Shown here piece after piece: positions 10,640 through 24,800 of a stretch of 64,000 bases of DNA. Made by a program: the position numbers and the translations under genes. The number at the start of each line of letters is the position of its first letter. Position 1 is the stretch's first letter. Source of the DNA: Paralvinella palmiformis (Eukaryota > Annelida > Polychaeta > Terebellida > Alvinellidae); contig JAODUP010000518.1 in NCBI GenBank assembly GCA_025642065.1, positions 235,001 to 299,000 on the forward strand, given 5' to 3'. The notes beneath the pieces were generated by a model that did no database searches, was not told where the DNA came from, and saw only the letters and a list, made by a program, of their open reading frames with translations.

Positions 10640-12980
10640 TGACCCCAGGCTATCGCTTACTGGGCATAGCCTCTGGAACTAGAATACATACATGAAGTTA
10701 AATGATGTTAGTGACAGGTGTATGGATCCTTCTTTAATAGAGGGAGGTTAATGTCAGGGGTGATGGTGGCCTTTCTGATGAGGGCGGCAATGTCGTGGTC
10801 AGTTCAGCTGTGTTGCTGGGGGTTAGTTGGTCCTTTAGTCCTTGATGGCAGGTAGGGGTAAAGTCTTGTTGACAGTGTGGGTATATTGTTTTATGAAGGG
10901 TATTCGCTACGTTCTTGGTAAAAAGAAACGTAGTCGCCGGAGCTGGGTGGCTGTTTGACTGTTAGGGAGGAAGTTGAGGTCAGGGATGATCGTGGTCTTC
11001 TTATACCAATTATGGAGAGGTGATGTATTTTCCCTTGCTATACGGCGGAGTTGGTGGGCGAAATGGCCCTTTATCAGGTGACTGTAGGCTCCTGATGTCT
11101 GTTCAGCGTGGATGACTTCATTTAAACTGGTGGCGACATTGGTAAGTCTGTCAGCGCGTTCATTTCCCTCAAGGTCGACATGACTTGGGACCCAATGGAT
11201 GATTAATTGGATTCTTTGTCGTTGAAGGGCTTTGGCTGATTTAAAAGTTGTTGCCGTTATTTCAGGATAGGTTTTATAGTTTCGAGTGGAAAGTATGGCG
11301 AGGGCCGCCATAGAATCTGAATGTGTGATTATGTCCTCAGTGCCGTGTCTGGAGAGCTTACATGCTAGAGTGGCCTGTGTGGCATGGAACTATGCTAGGG
11401 TGATGGGGGTGTTATAAGGAAGTCTTCATTGCATATCAAGGTCCTGTTTCTGAACATAAAAGGACCAAGCGGTCGTGCCATCCTGCTGGGTGCTGGCATC
11501 AGTATATATGTTGATGGCTATAATATTTTTGTTATTTAGATCAAGAATACTATTGGAGGGTGGTTTGGCAGCTTCGTGTGGGTGTAGGTTTTTGAAGATG
11601 GGATTTCTAATTAGGACATGTAGGGGGTGGATCTTCCCATGGAGGAGATTCTTGGGATTCAGTTGGTTGGATTGAAGGTATTCCAATGTCATTTTGGAGC
11701 CACGTGGCTTTCATTGACCAAGACACGTCTTGTTGGACTCTGGGATCTTTGTGGATTTCTGTCTGGATCCTGACTATGTTGGGGACTGGGTTTGTGGCTT
11801 TTCTAACCATGCATACTAGCTGACGCAGCGGAAGGATACCTAATTCCTGATGGAGGAGTGCTGACGAAGATTGACAAGCATGTTGGTAGTGAGTCCTATT
11901 TTGATATTAGATATCATCTTTAAGGCGTTGAGTCTACTATATATCTTGTGCTTAGTATTGGCAGCATGGTTAGTAGATGAGAGGTGGCGGTCAATGATTA
12001 CTCCCCCTTACTTATACTGTTTGACAGTTTCGATAGGTTGTTGACCCAAGTGAAAGGACCGTGTGTTTAGAGAAATGTTGAAGACAATGACCTTTGTCTT
12101 GACTGAGGAAAAGAAGAGTCCTAGGTCGTTGGCTGTTGCGACCGTTGTGTTAAGGGCTGTCTGTAGTTTATTGGCAGAGTTGACGCCAATACGGAGATAA
12201 GGAAAATCATCAATGCATTGAATAATGTAGGGGAGAGGGCCAATCCTTGGGAAGTACCAGCGTTAAGGTTATGTAGATCAGAGTAGCTACCATGAAAGGA
12301 AATTGTTGCTGATGAAGTCTTAAATCTAAGTTATGAGGCTACTTTTAATACCTAAGAAAGGAAATAGACTGTATAATGGAAAAGGTGGTCGGCTCTGTCG
12401 AAAGGCTTTATTCAGATCCAAAAGAAGGCAGTGTATACTATTATAGAGGATTTATTTCTTGTATTTTTCTCCTAATGTGGTGGGCGCCTTCATGATCTAG
12501 CGGTAGCGTGTTGGACCACAGATCACTACCACCCATGTTCGAATCTCGGCGTGGGCACATGTGAAGATTGTTTCGTCTTTGACTTCGCCTCATTACCTTT
12601 GGAGGTCGCTTGGCTCACTTAGCCTACCATGTGCAAAAAACGTTGCCGTAAAACATCAATCATCATCATCCTAGTGTGGTAAGTTTTACTAGATAGGACT
12701 CAACTGTGGATCTTCCCTTGGTGAAGCCGAACAAGTTATTCCATGATCTTTGATAAAGTGGGGAGTAGTGAAATAGGTCCATGTCCTCTTCCACCCGGCT
12801 TGGGGATAGGAATCACTACTGCAATTTTCCATCGGTCTGGGAGACGTCCTTGGATCCATGATTGATTGATGAAATCCAGGATTCTTAAAGGAGGGTGGGG
12901 AGTTTAAGTAAAAGGAGAAAGTGAGTGTTTTCTTTGGGTGCAGAGTCCTTCCTTTTACATAGCACTGCTTCCAGCTCATG
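10640..12980 (-). pseudogene. Decayed non-LTR retrotransposon with RT and RNase H (I-superfamily-like)
   Basis: The minus-strand frames read in order. An RT segment near 12860-12780 has WKIAVVIPIPKPGG in a shifted frame. An IDDF box (degenerate YADD) lies near 12210. VKQYK...GVIIDRHLS near 12030-11990. Then an RNase H domain from about 11520 to 11130: IYTDAS, then THSDSMAALAIL and HWVPSHVDLEGNERAD. The RNase H active-site Asp and His positions are visible. Multiple stops and frameshifts make it inactive. A family A SINE is inserted at 12482. The 3' flank (about 10700-10630) carries GCCCAGTAAGCGATAGCC, similar to the SINE B tail. Confidence 0.85.
12482..12670 (+). mobile_element. SINE family A copy inside the LINE
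   Basis: Full copy with head GATCTAGCGGTAGCGTGTTGG, B box GTTCGAATCTCGG and the CAT-rich tail. It interrupts the RT region of the minus-strand LINE, so it inserted later. Confidence 0.9.
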
Positions 12981-14450
12981 GACTGAAGCTGTAACTGCTC
13001 AAGGGACTTTTATAAACGTTATATGATACTAATTACAATAATATGTAACACTGTTGGTCATCTTCTCATCTGTTCTGAAAACATGTTTATTAATTGTTCT
13101 GTGTGTTTGCATATCTATATACAAAGACTGTTTCATTACAATTTCTTCCTATTTGGATTGGCTTATCTTGGAAAACTTTGTACTAGTTCTATATTAGTTA
13201 AAAGAGTCACCAAACTCGGGAGTTACCATTTTATTTGATGGAATCATACAACTCCTAAAATATTATTATTATTACATGTTCACTCACGTAAATATATTAA
13301 TATATATGGCACTTAGATCAATAATTATGTATCCCTACAGGCAACTGTGGATGAAATCAACTAATATAGTTTGGGTTTTGTGCATATGCCATGATAAAGT
13401 GGGTTTAAGTTCCCACTGTCAAACAAACTATCGTTTGTTAAAACCCTGTAATCGATCTTTAAAGCATACATGTTTTTTTCAAGTAAACGAAGTATTCTTT
13501 CAACACTTCCAACTAAATCTAAGGTACCAGATAATGGGCTATTATATCGTTACCATTCAAATAAAATGCTATGGTACGTTTGAATGCAAGAATATATTTT
13601 TCAACAAATAGGTCCTTTGTTTGACATGGCATAGCTTACATCAAAGATTCATGCCTGAGACCGACTCCCTAGAGGTCATATAACAAAGGAGGGTAATATG
13701 GACATTCAAAACTTGACCAGATCAGATCAGGAAATCTAATCTTTGTGCTGTAGGAGTTCTTTTAGTAAAATACAATGAGGTAATTAAAGTGTTTTCAATC
13801 TGTTTTTAACTTAATTTAACTTTGTCTTAAAAATATATTTCTTAACCCCACAGTCACTGTACCAAACATGAAAATAGCCATGCCTTAGTTACCTATTTTT
13901 AGCATTAGTTTCAGAAATTCCATAACATTTCATGACGTTTTAAACAGAAAACATTTGAAATCATTTGGCACGGAACATTAGGAGATATATCCTTCTCTAA
14001 AGGTGGATACCTACTTGAAAATTATAACATCACACTCAAATAAATACTAAATGAGGTACTGTCAGTGATAGTAGACTAGCACATTGCAAGATGGGATAAG
14101 GGCACAATTAGTAAGCCTATAACTATACACATGTGTAGGGCATTTTAAAAGGGTGAATTATTACCCCCAATACTGGAAATATTTTTGAACTTCCTGACCT
14201 TCTTATAGAATTTCATGAATTCATTTCAAAACTCTCGATCTCCAATTTTTCAGTTCAGTGGCTAACCTGTTAAACCACTAATAATAATAACTAAAGTAAA
14301 ATTACAATATAAAATCTATATTATGATTACTGTTAAAGCTTTCCATTTTTCAGAAACACAGGTCATAATAAAACGTTGTTTATTTATTTGTTATGTTATG
14401 TTCCCCAAAATAAGACACATATTATTTAAGTAAACAATAAATCTGCTTAT
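12981..14450. other. No gene recognised
   Basis: AT-rich with a 111-codon plus-strand frame at 13276-13611 that shows no family pattern or splice context. A minus-strand AATAAA at 14379-14384 could serve the YjbQ gene. Confidence 0.4.
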
Positions 14451-14451
14451 T

Positions 14452-14823
14452 CAGTATATACTGTATGTACTTGTGCATTAGTCGACCTGGCAGATAGGTC
14501 GAGGTCAATTTTTGACACTGTAATTTTTTCCTCAAGTATATGCTCACCGCATAAGTTGAGGTCAACTTCTAGAATATTAGCTTGCCAGTTTTTAAAGAAT
14601 TTTCTATCTTATAATATGATTAAAATCCCTCAAAATCGGAATCATTCTCGTCATCCGCGAAAAAGCTGGTCCAGTCATAGTCAGGAATATCATGTGTAGT
14701 GCTTCTGAGAACACTCATGCATACACTTCTATACTTAAACTGTTTTACAGTTTTACATTTCCACTTACACTTTGCAATGGGTCCTACTATTGGAGTACGT
14801 AATATAAACATCAGTATCATCAT
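14452..14823 (-). pseudogene. pogo/Tigger-like transposon 3' remnant (tentative)
   Basis: The minus-strand frame 14823-14620 ends in an acidic tail (DYDWTSFFADDENDSDFEGF then stop) like the C termini of pogo-type transposases. Beyond it come GACCTCGACCTATCTGCC and a terminus ACAGTATATACTG. No matching 5' end was found. Lies downstream of the YjbQ last exon. Confidence 0.4.
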
Positions 14824-14996
14824 TATTAATCAGTCCAATATTAGCATAGAGCCAATTCTTTCATGTAAAATATTTACATAACCCAGATACATAGATAGAT
14901 GATGATAAATGACAACAACTATAATGACTATCAGATTTGATACAGCTTTCAGTTTTTGTATCTTTCTATTGTCTCTCCATTGTCATAATGTCAAGG

Positions 14997-15089
14997 TCAC
15001 TTTGTCGTGCCTTGAATTGTGACCACCAGATGTCGTCCACCTGTAAATGTACAACGTATATCACTTACACATTATGATGACAATATGTA

Positions 15090-15173
<84 letters not shown>

Positions 15174-17780
15174 GCTGTCCAGCACACTTTTGTGAAAAGT
15201 AAGAGAAAAGTAGGACAGAAATATAATTTAGCCTACCAAGTGTACAAAAGCGGCCGTAAAACACCAATCATCTGCATCATCATAAATCTTAGGCAACGGT
15301 CACATTAAACTGCTACCTTCATCAATGATAGAACATCTATTCGCCAATAAGAGCTTACCTCTAATAAACACCTACTCAGTGGATATATTGGGTTTTATTA
15401 ATGCCCCTGATGAGTGCCTAATGTCGCTAAGCTTCATAGTGAAGGAATGATGCTCACTGTTGAATTGGTCCTTGTTTATACCCCTCCAGACGCTCTAAAG
15501 CATTCATGAGTTGATGCAACAGCTATCATGGAACACATTTTCCTGGATTTGAACAGTATGACCATGGCATCCTTATTTTTCGAGCACAAGATATTACAAT
15601 GACAGCAACTGCTAATATAACAGTATTGTGTGTTACCAAAATTGTGAATTGGGTTTTATGTCCTTTTCCAGTTCATTTATGGCTAGGTAGAGACAATTAT
15701 AGAGGAAACCCATGCTTGCATATGCAAGAACATGGGTTCTTTTATACTTCACTCAAAATTATTTGTTGCACAGAGTGCCGGCTGAACTGTAAACAGAATT
15801 TGCATCTACCACACACCATTATTTGATTCAATATCCATTTTTGTTCATTTTGTTTAACCAAAATTCGAGGATTTTTGTGTGAGCTGGCTTGTTTACAGTA
15901 TTGTTGATATAATAGGGTACTATTAGGAGTCCGTCACCAATCTATCAAACCATCACCAAGAGTGCATACACGTCATAGGCTTAAAATCAGAAAGCATATT
16001 AATGTTAAATACAGATGATACTGAAAAATGCTTGAAGTACTACTATCATTGTACAGCTGCAAAACAGCATTGGAATGGATTGCACTGATTGCAGTGATAC
16101 AAAGAGCCTGATAGAATAATTAGAACCTCTACATGGCTTAATATGTAACTGTAAAATGTAATGTAAAAATGAGGCGGACAAAAATAAACTAAAATACTGT
16201 GACATTAGATATCAGCTGCTTACAAGGAACAATGGAGACAACTTTAGTTGATAAATGAAAATTAATATTTTAAAACTCAAACAATTGAACAGAAAATTAT
16301 TAAAATTGATGGGGGTTTAAAAAATACATAAAAACTCACTTGTAACAAAGGAAAGAATTTCAAGACCCATGTACAGGCTCAACATAGCAGCACTACAACT
16401 CCTCTATTCAGCTTCATCTGAGTGTTGAAGGAGCACAATAAACATAGCAAGAGAACATTTGAGTACCAGATATTCAGATGAATAGCATTATGAAACTTGC
16501 TGCAGAACCAACCCAAAGTTAGACCCATAGATGACCCTACATTGATAGTACATTCGGGCCGCATTATAACATGGTCGTTGGGGTTCACATCCCATCGACC
16601 GTGTTATAGGTGGACCTTGAAGTAAGCTGTTGAGGTGGGCGATAATAGGGAGTCCATGTATTCACATCATTTTGCACCATCCTTTAACATTACATACAAC
16701 TGTTTATTCCTTAAATGTTCCTAGTAATTGTTTAATCATTTGCTGACTTAAACATAAATGTTACCTGTTTGGGCAAAACGTAGCAGCCATCTTGGATTGG
16801 TGATATTTATCTGCCAGAAATAGTGCATGTTTTACAGATGAGGGTAGTAACTATATGAACTAATAAATGAATGTTTATAGATGCATGTGTGCAAATAAAC
16901 GTCCGTTAAAAATGTATTTGTTTATCTGCTTTTGTAATGAAAACGTCATCAAACTCATTTAGTGGGTGAAGTCACAAAATAATTGAGGGGTGTGATTGGG
17001 CTGTTTGTTTGGCTGATTAAGCCAAGGTGATGTGTAATTAAGTTTGGCTCAATAAATAAACACATGGGTATGTTGCGGCCATTGGCTATAATTTTATGTG
17101 TGAATTACAAGCTGTGAAAACGCATTCAAATTATTTTGAAATATTTTATCGGTCAGTTGCAGATTTCATGCCATTTCCTGCAAAAATAATCTGTCATGGA
17201 TTCCACGATTCAGGGTCCAAGGTCTGACCATGTCATATCCGATTTCATGTTATAACAGACCACGGTATAATGTATTAGATGATGATTATTTTAGACATAT
17301 ATCAGTTGATTTACTGTATATTTTGCTTCCAATATAAAGTGGTCCTTCATATTTTGTCACGCATCTGTAACATTCCCTCAGTTACCCCATTGGAAACTGG
17401 ACTAGCCTATATATGTTGTGTTAAAATTTCATTTCACACTGACTTTGAGGGTATAAATTTGGGTCATGTGGTGACTCAAATTGTGAAATATATGATGACA
17501 CAAAGAAAAAAGTTGTTGAGTTTCATAGCACTTCCTGTCATTTCGTAATTACACTGAGCAAAACAAAATACAAAAGTAGGGATAAAAAAGAAAATAGTAG
17601 GAATTTTGGAGAAAAGGTAAGAAAATTAGGGTGGAGACAAAAGTTGGATCACTGGACAGACTGGTGTGTGTCTGTTTGTTGTCAAGATATTTAAATGGAT
17701 AATTAGAAAATACCATCTCAGTGATGCCAATTTTGTACATTGAGGTGTGTGATTAAATTTACTATTTTATTTTTAATATA

Positions 17781-17824
<44 letters not shown>

Positions 17825-18260
17825 GGCATGATTCCTGTGTTCACACAGCCAAAGTCCCTGCCATGTTCCCAGGTTCAGTTTTCCATCTGTGATTGGGATT
17901 GTAACGTTGCACCCCATCAGTGATGTCTTAACATGGGCAGGCTATAAACAAAGCACACATGTACACACAGGTAGACTAAATGTCAACAAAATCCAATTCC
18001 AATTAAAATAATACCATATCGACTATTTCCCATGAAAATTATATTGGCACTTTACCAAATTTACTTATTATTTTGATCTGAGATGAATGGAAAAACAACC
18101 CAAATATCTGCATGTACAATAAAGTGCATAATGAAAGATATTTATTTTTATTATTTAATCCATATATTTATTGTGCATCCCCTGTGCAAATGCATTTGTA
18201 GGGTTTGCACATGTAGGTATAATGAAAGATATAGTGTATGTTCAAATGTAATATTACTAT

Positions 18261-18297
<37 letters not shown>

Positions 18298-18751
18298 TCA
18301 CAAAATATGTATATATACCCAAGATTAAGGAGAACTATTCACCATATCATCTGGTCCTTCACTACTATGACGAAATGGAGTGTTCTATAAATAGAAAAAT
18401 AAAATTTCTTTATGATTTATCAGAATAATTCTATCATGATACGACCTTAGATAGACAGATACATATTTTACTACCTAAGATGAGATGTGTGTATACATAT
18501 AGAAGTATTCCACTAAATTATATGCAAATGGCTATTAGACTAGTGCACAAAGCTAAAATGGTGACAGAAGAGCATTTATCACAGATTTCTACTGAATTCC
18601 TGAGAATAAAAGACAATCAGTCAGTAGGTGCTTTAGACAAATAAATATATTTATACTGACAGTAGAAAGTATATCCAGTTTTTATTGTTTGGAAAAGTAT
18701 GGAATAGTTACATTGCCTCAGCATTAAATATTTACTAAAGACAGTTAGGTA

Positions 18752-18807
<56 letters not shown>

Positions 18808-21800
18808 AGGCATAAGATGAACAAACACACTAATTGATGCTTGAATGGTTTGACTCCTAATTAGAATAATGCTCTTAGAGCATCTTTGTTGAGTTATATA
18901 ACCTTGGTGCTAGTCACACTTGAGACAGACGATTGAGAGGCAAGACTGCCAAAGGAAACATCCCAAGAACACAGGCATAGGTGGGTTCGAACTCATAACT
19001 CACAAAGCCCTAACCAATGCATCATCAAAGCATCCACAGTCTGTTCACGGTATCATGTCTTATATTCTATATTTGTTATCTGTTGTACTACAGGGTTAAA
19101 AATATACGAGATCTGCGACCAATATGATATCACTTTTATGTTAGTGACACCCGGCTGTAAGTATATAAAATTTGATCTTATCCATGATCAATCATATTAA
19201 ATATATTATTATTATTATTATATTATAAAAGAAATATCTATTTAGCTTCACCAAATGACGTCAAATATGTAAACAGACCAGCATTACGTATTAGGGTATT
19301 GTTCATTGCCCACAACGAGTCAGTAAAATATCTAGGGATAGTTTTCGGTAAAAGTATTCAAATCAATGAACATGTCACATCGGTATACCACGACACCCAC
19401 TCCTAAGATTTATCATTATATTTTATTTAGCTTACCTCAGGCACCAGTTTGTTTAACATCATCTCCATGTCAACTCTATAAATAAACAAAATGAGTATTA
19501 AACAAAATTGTGTCCCAGCTTAAAATGGCCAATAATAAAACATACTAATAACAACAATAATATAATCATAATTATTAAAATAAACTCATTTTTATATATA
19601 TGCTAAACAATGTAATATTAAAAAGTGTAAATATTTTCAAGTAAAAGGATCAATTATTAATCATTCTTATTGTCATGATGTATATGGGTTATAACTTATA
19701 CAGGACTGCGATAATATGTATTATTTTTTGTGTATATATATATATATATATAATATTGTAATAATGTTTCTCATTGATGAACCTTCCTCACCTGCATATT
19801 ATGTATATATGTTAATATTAAGCTATGTCAATCAAATATACTACTACTATATATGATATAATTTGGTTGACCATTAAAATCTATTTATTGAACAGAAATT
19901 ATTCAAGATATGCCAGTCACATAAAAATTGTGTTTAGTCCAATTCTAAGATTATATACTGGTGAAAGATTATAACATATGTAAATCTGATTGTGAGTAAG
20001 TAGCTTGTTTAGCATACTGGTGCTGGTCACACCTGGTAAATACGGCTCAGGTGCAACCCGTAGGGAAACACACAAACACATGTTTCAATAGGATCCGAAT
20101 CCACAAGTTGGATGTTTGCAGTGCAATAGTTTAACCACTGCACTATCAGAGTAATCTTGTTCACAGGAAGACCGATACCAAATGCAATTTTTAATAAAAG
20201 GTTTCTTTATGCACAATCTTAGCTTGGTATTTATATCACAACGTGCCACTTCACTGAGTGACAGTTAACAATCAATGCTCGAGTCTGAGATACAGTTAAG
20301 ACAAATATATCATGTGATCCAGGTTGCAGACATCACGAATAGAATATTTAAATTGAGGCTAATCCATGACAATATCATTTACAGAAGCCAGAGTCAAGAG
20401 ATGTCTGGATGATCCAGACTGGATCCATCAAAATATCCTGACCCCAATCTCTCTCTCAGTCTGGTGCTTCACATTACAAGATGGCTGTTTTATAAATAGT
20501 ATCATTAAATAACACAAATGACACTACAAATTACATGTACGTATGCAAATTTGGCTGTCTTAATTATATACAGATATCATAACTGTGCCTCAAATTATAT
20601 TGCAGGTAGCATAATAATTATTTGGTATTTCATTGACCTGGGAGGGGGAGGTCGACTCTCAGGTTCCCACTGTGATCATCCCAAAGCACATTACACTCAC
20701 TGGTGGACTCGTCCTCAAGTATATAAAGCACTCCCTGTGTGCCAGCCACAGAGAGCTCAGGTGGCCTAGCGGCTAAGCACTTGGCACTCAGTGCCAACGG
20801 TCACAGGCTCTGGCAGTGACCACCCTCTGGGTATTTCGGCTCCATCTTTCCGTACTGCCCCCCTGTGAGTGGTGGGGGAGGATGTTTCTCAACCACTCCA
20901 ACATAGAGGCTGTGCCGAATAAGCGACAGCCCAGGGATTCTCCCTCGAACAACAAAGTCTAAGCCCCCATATGTCTTTGGCTTAACGGTCACTTGCCACT
21001 CTCATATATTGTTTTTCATTGGAGGTTACAGTTTATTGCTCGCTGGTTAGCCTGGTGCCATATACGATGATGATTCATGTTTTACAGCCATGTTTGTGCA
21101 CAAGGTAGACTAAATAGGTCGAGCGACCTCTAAAGGTAATGAAGTGAAGTCAAAGATGAAACACCCTTCAGATATGGCCATGCCCAGATTCGAACTAAGG
21201 TGGTAGTGATCTCTGATCCGATGCGCTACCAGCTATACTAAAACAGTATATATAGCTATTAGTATCACCAATAAATGTGCTGTTACAACAAATATTTCAT
21301 GTCCATTGAATTTAGTGTTGACTTTACATCAACTCCTTACTAAGAAAATAAGCACAACATTTCCATATTTAATTCATGAAATATTCACAATTTATTTTCA
21401 ATATATCTGGATTAGATGTTTAACAGTTATTGAGGAAATACACTAAAATAATTGTTGGACTGCTGTATATTTAAATACCTCGCTAAATATTACAATATAT
21501 AATGTGATTCCACTACTTTGTATCATAATCTCGTATTTAAGACAGACTGCTATTCTATTTTCCATTTACACTTATATTTCAATTAACTTTTCCAATAAGC
21601 TAAATTTAAACTTCAGTCACTTTTTTTACTACTTGTTTTACAGAAAATTTCCCTCCCAAAATGATTAGGGTTGGTCGGGACAAAAAAATCACTGACGACA
21701 TAGTGTCAGTCAAAACAAATTGACACAAAATTCTAGTTTCTGAAAGATTTTTCAGATTCGGTACTCAAACATTTACAAATGCCCCATGACACAAATTCTG

Positions 21801-24800
21801 GATTACTCTGGTTTTATGTTGTATTTTTATATTCAAATTCAGTTTGACAATGATATCCACTGGAATGTCTGATGATTGTCTGGCCCATGACAATGTTTTC
21901 TATAACACATCCTTCCTTTAGTTAGTATTTTACAATCTCTCCAATAGTTCTGCTTTTTTGAGCCATGATCATTTTCTTTGGAGCGTGAACCATCAGCGAA
22001 TAGTAAACAATAAACATGCCACTGTCAACGCAGGCATGAGTCACCATCTTTCCAACAGATTCTTGTGCAGTTGCTGATTGGTTGACTCAATGTTTCTGCT
22101 AGAACCGTCACAAACTGTTCCGCATATTTTAAGTCATTGTCAGGTGGGTTGGCATGGAAATAATAATAAAAAGAATAAAAGTCAATTTTAATACACTGCG
22201 GCAAAGGCCTGCTGAAAGCAGAGATTGCAATCAAAACTAAGTGTGCCTTATTGAAGTAATACATCGTAGATGTGGATGATTTCACGTCTTCATGAACATC
22301 TTACACAAGACATCTAACAAACTGACCATCTGGACGTACCCATTCTGAAAATAAAATAGAGATATTTCCATTTTTAAGGTGGGATCACTATAACTTTCGA
22401 TAATCGCAGTTCACTCGAAACAAAGCAATAACTGATTTACATTAGCAGCCTTGTGAAACAAGTATTCAAAAAACAATGGCCTTACTGGAATAAAACATCT
22501 GATGTGGATGATTTCACGTCTTCATGAACCAACTCATAAACTCACCTGACATCTGGATCCCAATTCTGAAAATAAAATAGAGGTATTTATTTTTAAGGGA
22601 TCATTATTTCAATGAGTTCACTGAAACAGCAATAACTGATTTATTAGCATTCAGTGATCAAGTGTTTTATTTACAACTAATTGTTAATGGATATACATAT
22701 TCAGGAATTTAATTCTAGTTATTTTATGGAGGAATTTGGGACCACAGAGACCAGTAACAAAATAATTGAGGTAAATATCTTTTGAGCAGAGCATATTGAC
22801 AGCTGTCAGTCGATTTTTCATCATCACTGTGGGTGCAACGAATTGTTCGAGCTGATTTCAGCCATTTAGCCCCAGGAAATGGGTCGATCTGGGATTTACG
22901 ACTGAGGGACAACTTGTTAGAGATACACATCCCACAAACACAGGTAAGAGCTGCTGAATTCGAACCTACAACCTCGAGGTTTGCTGTGTAGTGCTATTAC
23001 TTCAATGTTATCAGAACACCGATCTCCGGGTTCAACGACAATATGTTTAGACAACTAGGTTGAAGGTCTATATTGAATGAAATAATATCTCAGAGTCAAA
23101 GCAATATCCTGTGGGATTACATCAGGGAGAGTCAAATCCCAAAGGATTATACCGAAGAGCTTCTATGTTTCAGGTACATTATGTTGGGGGAGGGAGTATA
23201 TCCAAACAACAGAAGGCCAGTAAAAAAAATCCTCATTCTTGTTAGGGGTATTGATGCAAATCCACAAATTGATTCAAGCAATTTTTTGTTTGCATGAATA
23301 ACTTAATTCGCACAAAATGCACCGAATATTCAGCATAAACTACTAAATGTTGGGAAATCTGCTGTGTACCATGCAGAACCTTCTACAGCTCCATCTACAG
23401 ATGATGAAATTGACATAAATGAATCTGACAATGACATGGGATTTTTTAAAGTAGGAATCTAACATGAATACAAGTTGATTCTTGCAAAATCGATTTGCAA
23501 GAATCAATGTTAATTCTCACCAAAATGATTTGCAAGAATCAATGTTGATTCTCGCAAATTCTAGGCATGGGTATGATTAAATAGAGATATGTAACTATTT
23601 AAAATATATCAGTATGCAAATTAGAATGTAATTACCGGTATAATGAAACTATTTATATAAACTATAACTGTAATGTAAGTAAATTATTTTATTTGAGTTT
23701 ATATAATATGGTAATTATATTTCATATGGTAATTATATTTTATATCGTAATTGTATTTCATATGGTAATTAAATGATTGTTTTCAATAATACCAAATATG
23801 GGCGAGTGATTTATTCATCAAGAAACAACTGAACAAAAATCAAACATGAAGTACTTACTTCATTTAGAGATAAACTTGCTGAAGTGTGTTTTACTGAAAT
23901 AAAAAAATAACGAAGTTAACATTACTCATTCTTGACCACCACTGGACTGCATGCAAGTTTTAACAGTCCCTGATACAAGGCACACACATGCATACACACA
24001 CACACACACACAAAATAAAATATTGTCATCATAATTAAAGATGTGTAAATGAAATACCTCGAGATAAAGGGGGAGATATTGATGAATAGATACATAACTA
24101 ATGCTAATTGATTTTTTATATTTCCAAGATCATAATTAATCATAATTAACAATCCAAACCTAACTGTACATGTAAATTTTCATGGTTCATGACCATGTTA
24201 TGTACACATAACAAGGATAACATAAACATATTTGTGACATGGTTACTACATTAAGTAGGCAAAATACTGCTTCATCTACCAATAAGAATAACAATGAGAG
24301 ATACACTCAAACTGATGGATGTTCAGTCAATTACTCAATATCAAGCATGATTGGACTTTAATTTTGGTTAAACTGGTTTAGCCAAACTCAGTGAATTAAA
24401 CTGGGGCATTAGCAACTTAACCTAGATTAAACTGAGCTGTTCTTAGGAAATGCTATACTGGCCGACAAATTTGTAAATATTGAATTGAAACACACATAAA
24501 AAGTTAAAATCACCTGAATTTGTATGATGTTCATTATTGCTATAATAAAAAAGGCAAATGCACTTTCTAACATAACCCAATGCTTGAAATATTCTATTAT
24601 TTAACTAGATACTTTCCGACTTCAGTGATCAGGAACATATTTGTTTTATTGATGGCCTAAACAAGTTAATCTGTTCTGAGAATAATTTAATGCTGAGGAT
24701 GGCTTCTTCAACTGATATAGTTAGCAACTGGATGACCAGTAATCAAACACTGCAGTTCACTTTGGTTGATGCTGGTATAATTATATGTGGCATCGTGCAA

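Noticed and set aside
15061..15267. Minus-strand 68-codon frame rich in Thr-His repeats
   Set aside because: It is the translation of a TG microsatellite and part of a SINE tail; no gene evidence.
22025..22285. 86-codon minus-strand frame as an extra YjbQ exon
   Set aside because: The protein is already complete in phase without it, and this frame has no family motif and overlaps the tandem duplication.
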